From Isoetes taiwanensis (taxonomy: Eukaryota; Streptophyta; Lycopodiopsida; Isoetales; Isoetaceae): a stretch of 64,000 bases of DNA. The stretch is taken from positions 5,329,001 through 5,393,000 of the forward strand of contig JAJEKV010000049.1 in the NCBI GenBank assembly GCA_021234155.1, written 5' to 3'. Position numbers and translations under genes: made by a program. Below are positions 46,895 through 56,904 of the stretch, in pieces. The stretch's first letter is position 1; each line of letters starts with the position of its first letter. The notes below the pieces were generated by a model. It had not been told where the DNA came from. It searched no databases and saw only the letters and a program-made list of their open reading frames with translations.

Positions 46895-48930
46895 GGATTC
46901 GAGTAATAGAACTCCTTCTATATCATAGAATATGCTTTCTACTCTAGTATAGCAAAAAGAAAAATGAAACAACAATTAGAGTTGTTTGATCCAAGCTGGA
47001 CCATAAATATATGTTTTTCCATGTGCTTAGAAACTAACAAATTTCTCTTATAAAATGTGGAGATAGTAGCAAACTAGGGGTACTGTTTTCGAACATATGA
47101 AACTCTTTTTGTATTCCGAAATGCACTTTCTATTCTAGAATAGCGGGGAAAAAAAGAAACCTTTTTGTATTCTGGAATACAATTTGTATTCCGGAATACC
47201 AAAAGGAAGAAAAAAAGAAGCAACATCAACTAGCATTCTCAGCCCCTAGGGTTCTCCAATTTAGGGTTCTTGGCGTATATGTACCGAATTTCCATGAATT
47301 TTCCATAAACTGGGCATTTTCCACACATTTCAAAAAACAAGGCATTTCCTTGATCTAAATAACCTTACAATTTTGTTTTTTGGGGATACTAGACAAAGGT
47401 AATATGGATGAGTTTTGTTCTGTGGTGATTCTAGACAAAGGGATATTGGACGAAGTGAAAGTGCAAACCATTTTGTATTACAAAATACAAAAGTGTATTC
47501 CAGAATACGTTTTTGAGAAAAACCAGAAGAGGAGGCGAATTTTTTCCTCTTGTTTGATCTTCCCATTTTCGTATATGGCATGTACTTCTGAAGATATTTC
47601 TTGTCGGTGAGATATTTTTGTGAAGGTATTTTGCACAGGACTTGCATTTGCGAAGATTAGGTTTTGCAACGAAACTACAAGTTTGCAAGTATATTTTAGG
47701 TCGGACTAAACCTGTTCTACGTCCAAGGTACACATCTGAAAAGCATAGTTGAACTTGATTCTGGCAGATTCGAGCTTGAAGATGGCTTATATTTGTGAAG
47801 ATTAGATTTATGAAGATTTGCATTTGTGAAGATAATTTTGAGCAACAAAAATGTGTTGAGCAACGAAATCTAGAATGCGAAAACCCCACAGTTGCTAGAA
47901 CAGGCATAGCCGCCAGCTATTTAGGATAAAAGCCATTTCAGGGTAAGATAATACCTTCTAGTTTTTTGCTTAGAGATACTTGATCGTAGCTTGCTGGGCT
48001 TTTATAGTTTTAATCTGTTATGGTTAGTCTTAAAAGGTTTACTTCAATGGATATCAGTCATAAGTTCCACATGTTTGTATTCATCTCATTTTGTAATTGA
48101 ACTGTCCAAATTTCAGTTGTTTTCTAGTGGAACGTTCTTCATATTAGAACTAATTTATGTGATGCAACTATTCCAACAACATTCAGAAATAAGCTGATGT
48201 TTTCATGCCTAGTTAACATGTAGAAAGTATATAATTTTTGTTTGATATTTAATTTTTGTTTATTAATCACAGTCAGTACCTGCTAGAGGCTCTTATTCTC
48301 AATTGCATATTCCATGGCCAGCTGCAACTAAATGAATTTGTTGATGCTTTGATTTTCCAATGAGTTAGAAGCAGGTGAAGGAGTATTCCATTTTTTTTGA
48401 TAAGTCCAGAAAGGTCATATAAATTTAAAGAGGTAAGAATGAGAGGTTGTTTCTCTGACTTCATTTATTTTAATACGCAAAACTTTCATTCCAGTGTTTA
48501 GTGTATGTCTTACATACATAACAAATGCCATTATTTTAAAATCATGAACATGGATGTATGAGTGAAAATTATCACCACTAGCATTTCAGCTTTCTTAGTT
48601 GGCAATATTTTGCCCTTGTTTTGAATCTTTCTAATAACTGACAATAATATTATTGTATTATCTTCTTCTCTGCAAACATGGTTATGATGTATATGATGGT
48701 TTTGTTGTATATGCCAGTCCTTAGAGATGAGGAGAAGTGGATACAAGTCTTTGATATTAGAACACACAGAACATGTTTTTTGGTGTGCATCAGTTGCGAC
48801 CTTCATAATTAAACAAGAACTGACATGTTAGAACAATTTAAATACAAGGTGTGGTGCAGTTAATTCAAAATATGGCTCTCAATTTGTATTTCGGAATAGC
48901 ATAACAATGCAAGCTCCTATTCCGGAATAG
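46895..48930. repeat. Dispersed short palindromes of TATTCNGGAATA type
   Basis: Instances include ctattctagaatagc (about 47130), gtattctggaatac (47169), gtattccggaatacc (47187), gtattccagaatac (47495), tatttcggaatagc (48887) and ctattccggaatagc (48917), plus weaker ones at 46895-46950. They are spread over 2 kb of AT-rich sequence without a fixed period. Confidence 0.6.
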
Positions 48931-49184
48931 CGCAAGAGTGCATGAGCAATCGACAATCCTATTCAAAATAGTGTACAAAAGCCGAAAATATTTGATTAGG
49001 TTCTTCTCTAGATAGATTTAGCATGCTCTAGTGCTTTTGCTTCTTCTTCACACTAGAATACTTTATGTTTACTTCTTTTTTGACACATTTGCTTTTTTTT
49101 TTTTGCTTGTAATTTAACTTTGATATGTTGCAAAATAACCTCTTTTTGTGGTGTGTTCATAATTATCCGATAGCAAGAATAATA

Positions 49185-49390
49185 AATATGGTTGAAATAG
49201 CATACACTAAATCATAATCATCATTATGTTTTGAGCATAACCCCTAAAACTGCCATTTCAAGTGGTTGATATGTTGACCCAATGGTTAAAAAAACAAATT
49301 GGGTTAAAATAACACATATTAAATTGTAATCGCCATGATTTTTCTGGACTTAACCCCAAAAAGGCCATTTCAAATAGTTAGTACGATTTT
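49185..49390. repeat. Diverged tandem duplication, about 110-bp offset
   Basis: Blocks ggttgaaatagcatacactaaatc-taatc and gggttaaaataacacatattaaatt-taatc are each followed by gccatttcaa. Confidence 0.6.
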
Positions 49391-49767
49391 TAGAAGGGAA
49401 TCTTCAAACGGGAGTCTTTGCAACACTTCGTTTAATATGCAACCTTGTTTAACAATGATGCGGGACAAAGGACATGACCAAAATCATCAGCTAGGCAGAA
49501 GGTATGATTTGCGACTGTGCAAATCATATTTTAATCAATTATTGGGGTGTGAAACCCGATCAAATCCGCCAGAAAATTTCTGTTTTGACCCAGGAAACTT
49601 AACCAAACACGAGCCTATTATACATCATCAAAACATCCCAGAGAGCTTTCCAATGCACTAAAAAACACTCAAAATGGAGTCCTAATTCAAAAGTTATGAT
49701 AAAAACCATATTAACGTCAAGTTTGCATGGCATGCACTTTGCAAAAAGATATCCGGAGTGAAAAGTA

Positions 49768-49811
49768 CAATAGAATAGAATAGAATAGTTTTTTTAACGT
49801 CCACGGAGACC
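49768..49811 (-). mobile_element. Extremely 5'-truncated LINE-B tail (about 40 bp)
   Basis: atagaatagaatagaatag followed by tttttttaacgtccacggagacc and then unrelated sequence: only the tail, the spacer and half of the terminal hairpin are present (minus strand). This shows that very short LINE-B insertions occur. Confidence 0.7.
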
Positions 49812-49819
49812 AAAAGATA

Positions 49820-51990
49820 TAGAAAAAAGATATCTATCTTAATAGATCTGGGTCATATCATATATCAATATAAAGCTCTCTACATAAGCTTTTAAATGAG
49901 ACCAAGATCGTCTGAATCTGACCTCTGTAGCTCAAGTTATGAGCATAAGCACAATTGACATTCTCTCTTTACTAGCGCTTCGCTTGTTTATCTATTTTTA
50001 ATGACTTAGATATTACATACAATGATTTGGTAAAACAAAAACCTCTAATAAAAATCTTATTTTTGATTAAGACCTTTTTTTTTTTGTATCAAAAAGGTTG
50101 TATAAAGCATTTGCCAACGTAATAGGCCAAAGATGATTCGCATATCCTTTTCATTTAAAATAAGAAGGTTCCAAAAAAAAGGAAAACGTAGGGAACCCAT
50201 TTTAATGTAATACGACTTCTTCCAAAAATGACAACAATAGCTGCAATAATATAAGCAAGACAGCCTAAAAAAAATTATAATTTTTTAATAAGAAAGTGGC
50301 TATAAAAGCATGCCTGTAACAGCTCGACATAAAGCTTTATCAATTTTGTAAGCATCAAGAATGTCAACAGATGATATCATATGTTTTTGATATGTCTTGA
50401 ACATATTTGATCTATTTGTCTGCTTAAATGCACGAAACTATTTTCCAGGTGCTCAGCATGAGGTATATCCACTTGTAGCTCAAGAGCACTTATGGTTTCA
50501 TCAAATACATTAAGAGAAACAGAACAGAAGATGTTCTAACCATACCTTTCTCACCCAATTCGTAAATACATTGTCAGCTAGTGCGTTGTATAGTAGGGCT
50601 AGATGTCATCCATTACATCCAATGATCTCTAACAGAAGGAGTCACCTTTGCCTTTGCCAATCTCAAACAATTTTTCAACTGTCAATCCGAATGTCTTTGT
50701 GTTTGTGGTAGTTTTTTGCACGCTGAATAAAGTATCCTTCATTGAGTTGTGAATAACACCATCGTCATGCAACCTGTCCATAACAAGTGTAAACTCTAGT
50801 ACTATGCAAATATTGATTAACTAAAGAAAACGTACCTATCAATATGTTGAAAGAAAATTGTGTCACGTGGTACTTCTCCACATCAATGAAAGAAGATGCT
50901 ATACGAACACGCCTCTTATCGAAATGAAAAGAGGAATGTAGTTCTTCCATCCAAGCCATAGTATTATGGTTCCTGTCCCAGCATAGGAACATTTTTTCCG
51001 ATAATCCATTCCAGTCCTTTTAAGTTTTTAACTCATTTTTAAACTCTTAATTTACTCCATTCCAATAATCATCCCATCGTGCCTTGATAAATCGGACACA
51101 GGCACATTAATTTCTTTGATTGTCTTCAAGAACAGAATAAGTTGACCCTTTTTAGGTAAGTAATCATCATTTTAAGAACATTTATTGCGTTTGAAGATCA
51201 TTCCTGTTCATTGTATGCATTATCCCATTCGTTAATATTCGACAAGGTGGAATTTTTGGAGACAAAGTGATTCTACTCATACGAGATTTATTGAAAATGT
51301 CAACAACCATCTTGTGTGCAAATATTTTTTTTTATTGAAGGACGTCATTCTATTCTTCATCACATCATGAGTACATTCTACATCACTTTATTCTACATAT
51401 CATATGAAAGCTAATCCACTACCTAGGCGCGATATGCTAGGAGCTGCTTTGCATGTGATTATCGAGTACATATGGCAGGTATAAAGTCTCTACCACAGGA
51501 CCGGTTGGTCATACTTGAACCCGTGACCTCGGGGCAATGGATTTTAAGATCCCCATTACTAGACCGATATTGGTCAAACTCAAGATCTTGTGTGCAAATA
51601 TTTGATCAAACTCAGGATCTATTTGATTTTCTTTTGTTGTTGCACTCTCATCTTGGTGGTCCAATCCTTTGACATCTCTCATCCCTTCCCGTCTTTCTGT
51701 TGTTCTTTGAACATTTTGTTCAGAATATTCATGTTTCTTGCATTTGCTTTTCCCATTTTTTCCAACACCTAGTCTCTCTCCCTCCCTCCCTCTCATTCTT
51801 TTCTCTTTGTGTGTCTACAAGCTCTTCGTCACTATTGCCAGAACTCTGCTTTTTCATGTTACTAGTTCCTACATCATACAAATAATAACTATGAAGAAAC
51901 TAGAAACTAAAAGTAGTAGATAAAATTGTTAAAACCCTTACCTTTATTGTCAATTAATCTTCTAAGTGTGAATTTGATAGGTACAAATGA
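49820..51990. other. Unassigned AT-rich interval
   Basis: No gene or known repeat recognised. Open frames on both strands are short and without motifs. Confidence 0.4.
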
Positions 51991-52000
51991 GCCAGATAAT

Positions 52001-52455
52001 TGATATGGTCTGGGTGCTGTGGGTATGGGATAAAGCCTCGCAGAGGTTGGGGCTCATGAAGGATACACCTTTTTGGTATATTGGTTATCTCTAGATGTGC
52101 TAGTGCGTAATATTTGGTATCAAAGCCAAGGTTCAATTCCTTGTGGCAACATTGGTGTATTCCATATGCTTGAGGGCAAGCATCCCGAGGAAGAGGGGGA
52201 ATTGATATGGTCTAGATCCTGGGTTATGGGATAAAGCGTCGTAGAGGTTGGGGCTCAAAGCCAAGGTTCAATTCCTTGTGGCAACATTGGTGTGTTCCAT
52301 ATGCCTTGAGGGCAAGTATCCTGAGGAAGATGGAAAATTGATATGGTCTGGGGGCTGGGGGTATGGGATAAAGCCTCGTAGAGGTTGGGGCTCATGAAGG
52401 ATTCGCCTTCGCCATTTTGGTGGTTATCACTAGACATGCTAGTGTGTAACAATGA
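52001..52455 (+). repeat. LTR-retrotransposon relic: LTR end repeats with primer-binding site
   Basis: Three blocks start tgatatggtctggg (52001, 52203, 52339) and contain tatgggataaagcctcg-agaggttggggctca. Two also contain caaagccaaggttcaattcc. At 52115-52127 the sequence TGGTATCAAAGCC differs by one base from the primer-binding site complementary to plant initiator tRNA-Met (TGGTATCAGAGC), directly after a stretch that would be the LTR end. The blocks look like LTR-plus-leader sequence rearranged in tandem. No coding part remains nearby. Confidence 0.6.
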
Positions 52456-52867
52456 TTGTCATCTATTCAAGACCATAGCATATAAAGCCCTATAACAACA
52501 CACAACATCACAAAAGTTAAAAATTCCGGCAATGGCATTATGTGGGTGTGTTGGCATGCATCCCAATTTGATGCACAACCAAACTTAAGAGTTAAGGCAA
52601 TATCTAAAAAACTTAGGCTGTGGAAGCAACATTCAAGACTATGTTCTCTGCACACCTTCAACAGACATATTAAAGTTAAACAAACTACCACAAACTGATA
52701 GAATCGCCATAACCCATATTCATTGTTGCAATGTGTTGTGCCTTAGCTCAAGCTAAGAATGAATTATTCTGTTTTTTTTTTTTATTGAAGGCAGTATTTA
52801 TACTTATATGAAAAATTGCTATATGGTGTACACATAGGTACATATGGAGTACAAAAGGAGCTTTTTA

Positions 52868-53194
52868 AATGTAACTGTGTAACACAACTAGTGCATTTAC
52901 AAAACTTTGACCTACATTCGCATCCAAGAATTTCTCTGCCTGGCTTCTCAAGTTGTTTTCAGCATATTCTTCGGTCATTAGAAGATAGTCAGCCACACAA
53001 TACAGACCTGCCACATTCGAAATGGTCATTTCAATAGGGATACCATAGCAAAACTTTGTTGCCAACTCAAAAATCTCTGCCCCTCCTGGAATATCAGGAA
53101 ATTCCATTCTTGCAACATCTGAATTCTTTGCTTCAGCAACAAGTTTTCGACGGCGACCACTCGCCACATAGAGGAAACTTTTGAGCACGAGGTA
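52868..53194 (-). pseudogene. NPH3/RPT2-family BTB domain fragment (exon-like)
   Basis: Minus-strand translation reads ASGRRRKLVAEAKNSDVARM, FPDIPGGAEIFELATKFCYG, ISNVAGLYCVADYLLMTEEY and ENNLRSQAEKFLDANV, which is the BTB part of NPH3-type proteins (adaptors of Cullin-3 ubiquitin ligases in phototropin signalling). The match begins at FLYVASG right after an AG, consistent with the start of the second exon in NPH3 genes (as I recall the gene structure). It ends after VVLHS with a stop six bases later. No first exon with the start of the BTB domain and no downstream NPH3 domain are seen within several kb, so this is probably a gene fragment or pseudogene. The upstream open frame to 53569 has no homology that I recognise. 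Confidence 0.75.
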
Positions 53195-53199
53195 GAAGT

Positions 53200-54480
53200 G
53201 GATTAGAACAACAATACAGGGTAATGTGAATACAAGGTAATTCAATTCTACATTCCGGTTTAAGTACGTGAAGCCCCTAGCCACTTCAAGATTAGAGAGC
53301 AAGATTTTATAATTTAAACTGCGTGAACCCTCCTTGCGGTTAAACAAGTGGATGGAAAAATATTGATAGTCAATGAAAGGTGATGAAATAGAATCGAGAT
53401 CAAGGTTTGGGCTTTGTTGATATAAAATATTTTTGGTTATTCGGTTATTTTCCTGAGACCACATGCACTTGTCCATTACATCTTCAAAGCGATTATTGTA
53501 TAATTTGTATGCTCTAGCGAGAACGAAACCATACCTTATGGAGAGAAAAGTTTGCACCTCGCACCTCAACTATAACATCGGTTGGAACATCTCACGACAT
53601 GACCTCAAGAAATCATTTCCGATGATTCATTAAAATTTATCATATTTGTTCTAAATCATTTCTTAGGGGTTTGAACGAAAGCAGTTTTGGGTACATGTTC
53701 CATATGTTTCTATAACATTTAAAACTTAGCTTCGTTTACTCCTCGTTATAGTACTCAAGTTAGCTAAAGAAACAAAGTTGTTTTTTATCAAAAAGGGAAG
53801 CTTTAACCCCTGAAAGAGTAGCATTGAAGAAAAACTTAATAGTTTACAAACAATATATGCACAGATGTAAGTTCAGAGTTTGTCAATTTTAGTCGTCCAA
53901 TCGCCTCTTCTTGCCTTTATCTTTCCCTCCAATTTCGCGAATGAGGTATTCTACGACGAATTATTATGTATGCAATCTAAACCTATGAAGGCTACTAGTT
54001 TGTTCATATATATGAGGACACATGTTGATAAAGGAGCATATATCACAAAGAACTGCATTAGCGAGGCGAAATTGAGAAAATGGATAGAAGGCATGAATGG
54101 TACCTTTGTAAAACTTCAAAACATCCACTCTAAACCTTTGGAATAGAAAACCTGCTGCTTCAAGGCATTTGCCAGTCCCGCTGCTTCAATGCATCTGCCA
54201 GTCCTACGATGGAGGTTATACCAGCATCAACATACAAGATCTAAGTTGCAAACAAGATCTATTGCAGAAAAAACGTAATGGCATTAGGTGGATGCACCAT
54301 CGCGCATCCCATGTTGATGCATTTCAAAGTATGTACTGAAATAAAATAAGGAACAAAAAATGCAGATAAAAAAAATGTTACCTCAGGAATCAAAACTCAG
54401 ACAGAGCCTGAACTATGGGAGGCGCTGGGACGCCACGCTTTTGCTGTAACGTTAAATTTTTGCTGACCCCGTCGGTTTGT
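53200..54480. other. Unassigned interval
   Basis: Contains a plus-strand frame 53880-54146 (88 codons, no motif). Nothing else recognised. Confidence 0.35.
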
Positions 54481-54483
54481 ATA

Positions 54484-54960
54484 AGAATAGAATAGAATAG
54501 ATTTTTAGCGTCCACGGAGACCGACTGGCCTATGGGACTCAAACAAAAAAGAGAGCACCAAACGTATTACTGACAAGTTAAAAAACCCCCGCCCCGAAGG
54601 GTTTTCGAGGGAAAAACCTTAGCAGTAATAAGTCTGGCGGCATCTTTGCATACAATTGTGTAGGATAGTTCAATGCCGTCCTAGAGAACACAAACCCGAA
54701 GTCCGTGCATCCATAACCTCCTGGAGGTATGACCCCAACAAACCCACTGACGCCGTATTCAACAACTCATGCAACGGTTGGCCAGGCACTAGTAATCGAA
54801 CATACCGCTCTCTGATATGGGCAAACGCTGGGCAGAGGGCCGGAAAGGCGGCAATGTGTAGAGCGCGAAGGCTGCCTTGACTAACCAGAAAATCGCCCAT
54901 GGAGCCTTTGCCCTAACGGAAATGACAGGCCCAATCCACCGCCGCCACGCGTCAAAGTGG
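54484..54960 (-). mobile_element. LINE-B copy, 3' end, minus strand (left member of a head-to-head pair)
   Basis: The tail of ATAGA units (54484-54500), terminal hairpin AGACC-GACT-GGCCT (54518-54531) and GC-rich stem-loop (54581-54606) are followed by the end of ORF2. gcatccataacctcctggag (about 54707) is the near complement of ctccaggagattatggatgc in the copy at 56.7 kb. Truncated at about 54960. Confidence 0.75.
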
Positions 54961-55435
54961 AAGAGAATAGTAGGCTAAAAAACAACCGAATGATGGGTAA
55001 AAAATGTGGAATGGAGAGTAAAAAAACGTGGAAGGAAGAGGCAAAATATTGCACAAATTTCAGGAATAAAATAAGTGACACGTGTCAAAATACTAATGGA
55101 TGGGATGATTGGATTGGGCCCACTCATCTTTTTCGTTTCTTGAATGCCCCTTTTTTGTTTGTTTGTTCAAAATCAACATCTGTATTTTGCTTGTTTTGTT
55201 TGGCTTTATTATCCATTCGTCCACTTTATTCTTTTTGTTTTTGTCTCTTGTCTTTACTATCCATTTGTCCCCTTGGTTTTGTTTTTTTCCCTTGCCTTTA
55301 TTATCTTTGTTTCCATTCGTCCTTTGCTTTCGTTCGTCCCCATTTGTGCCATTGTTCATAATTCGTGTGCACCCCATCGTTCTTTATTTCCTTGTCTCTT
55401 TATTACTCCCTTCAAAATCCCCTTGTCCATTTATT
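54961..55435. other. Pyrimidine/T-rich spacer between two LINE-B copies
   Basis: Repeated ttttgtttgttt, ttgtccatttgtcc and cattcgtccc motifs give long hydrophobic open frames that are not believable proteins. Origin unknown. Confidence 0.4.
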
Positions 55436-55439
55436 TTTT

Positions 55440-56903
55440 AGCCCCCCTTATTGACCAGCTGGAAGATTGGCTTTCTGAGCACGGAGGGCCCATCTCATGC
55501 ATCACACAATTCAGTAACTCATATATGCTGACGATGCCAACCTCTCGGCCTATACTCCAGAGGACATGCAACTTCATCTAGATGCTCTTGACACTTTTTG
55601 CCGATTCACTGGCATGCGAGTTAACTTGGCTAAAACTAGAGTGCTACTAGTTTCGTCACCCCGTCAACCAAGGTTTCCCTCATTCACTTATCAGGGACAA
55701 GATGTAGGGGGGCTCCGACCTCCACAAGTATTGGGGATCGAAGTTCTCTACTACCACCTTTGGGATGCCGCCATCCGGGTTGTGGGTCGAGTTGGAAAGC
55801 ACTATATGCCATGCGAACAATGACCACAAGGCGGGGTTGTATGCAGGGGCCACCAATCCACACTTGTTTAGGGCCTTGGTCGGAAATGGGCCCTTCAGAT
55901 AGGGCGTAGTGTGGGGTTCGGTGATATCTCTCACCATCTGGAATGATCTCGAGCAGGTGCAGAAAGCCTTCTTGGCATGAGCCCTTGGGGTAAAGTCCAC
56001 AGTTCCATACCAGATCCTACTATAGGAGACAGGTTTTCTACCCCTTCAACAGACTGCATTGGAACGCTATATTATTTACTTCCAGAAGGTGGTCGCTATG
56101 GGTGATACACGTTTGCCCAACCTTGCTTTAGCCATAGCAATGGGTCCCCCAAAAAGCCCGTTGGAAGGGACAAAGCAAGCTGGCTGGTTCTCCACGTTGG
56201 GGTGTATAGGAAACAGACGCTGCTTGGTACCGGACAAAGAAGGATCACAATGCACTAAAGTTGTACCTAGATGTTACTTTCCTTCCCAGAAGCTTTTGGG
56301 ATGCGACGGATGCCGGGACGCGACGTAGTTAAGGCGGCACACTATCAGCAGCAAGTCAATCCTAGGCTCTCGAGAGGCCCACACCAGTACTTGTACACCC
56401 ATTTGCCCATGAAGAAGCGCAGGCTTATAGATTCCATTCACATGGGTGCATATCGTCTCCACATTGAGACCGGACGTTGGGCTCGGGAAGCATGGGAAGA
56501 GAGGCTTTGTTAGTGTTGCTACTAGGGTGCCATTGAAGATGAATGTCATGCCCTCGGTCTTCAAATGGGTTTGACCATATCCGAGGCGGTATGTTCGGTT
56601 ACTAGTGACTAGCCAGCCGTTGCATGAGCTATTGAATACGGCGTCCGTGGCCTTGTTGGGGTCATACCTCCAGGAGATTATGGATGCACGGACTCAGTTG
56701 TGTCCTCCGAGACAATATTGAATTGTCCTATACAATTGTATAGTGTACCAGCATACTTATTATTGCTAAGGTTTTTCCCCTCAAAACCGTTCGGGGTGGG
56801 GTTTTTAATTCTGGACAATAATATGCTTGCTGCTCTCTTTTTGTTTGGGTCCCATAGACCAATTGATCTCCGTCGACGATAAAAAATCTATTCTATTCTA
56901 TTT
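55440..56903 (+). mobile_element. LINE-B copy, 3' third of the element, plus strand
   Basis: Plus-strand LINE-B from the reverse transcriptase active-site region to the tail. It has a degraded YADD box (TYADDANLS-like, 55525), then ORF2 C-terminal blocks, the 3' UTR stem-loop (56782-56807), the hairpin AGACC-AATT-GATCT (56856-56869) and a TATTC tail ending at about 56903. It is the longest LINE-B copy in the window. Confidence 0.8.
55460..56700 (+). pseudogene. LINE-B ORF2: RT palm/thumb and C-terminal region, broken
   Basis: Blocks in order: MQLHLDALDTFCRFTGMRVN and LAKTRVLLVSS (after the YADD box; compare LEALANFCDATKMQVNLNKT in LINE-A), PSFTYQGQDVGG, HLFRALVGNG, TIWNDLEQVQKAFLA, TRLPNLALAIAMGP and the C-terminal RLHIETGRWAREAWEERLC. 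The last resembles the LGVEVGRWG segment of LINE-A. Several stops and frame changes; the CCHC motif is decayed (near HECHALGLQMGL, 56545). Confidence 0.7.
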
Positions 56904-56904
56904 A

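Noticed and set aside
52115-52160. tRNA-like sequence ggttcaattccttgtgg
   Set aside because: It lacks a full cloverleaf and is better explained as LTR-element leader sequence after a primer-binding site.
54957-55581. Long hydrophobic frames (134-145 codons) suggesting membrane proteins
   Set aside because: They arise from T-rich simple sequence in several frames at once and have no consistent start or family.
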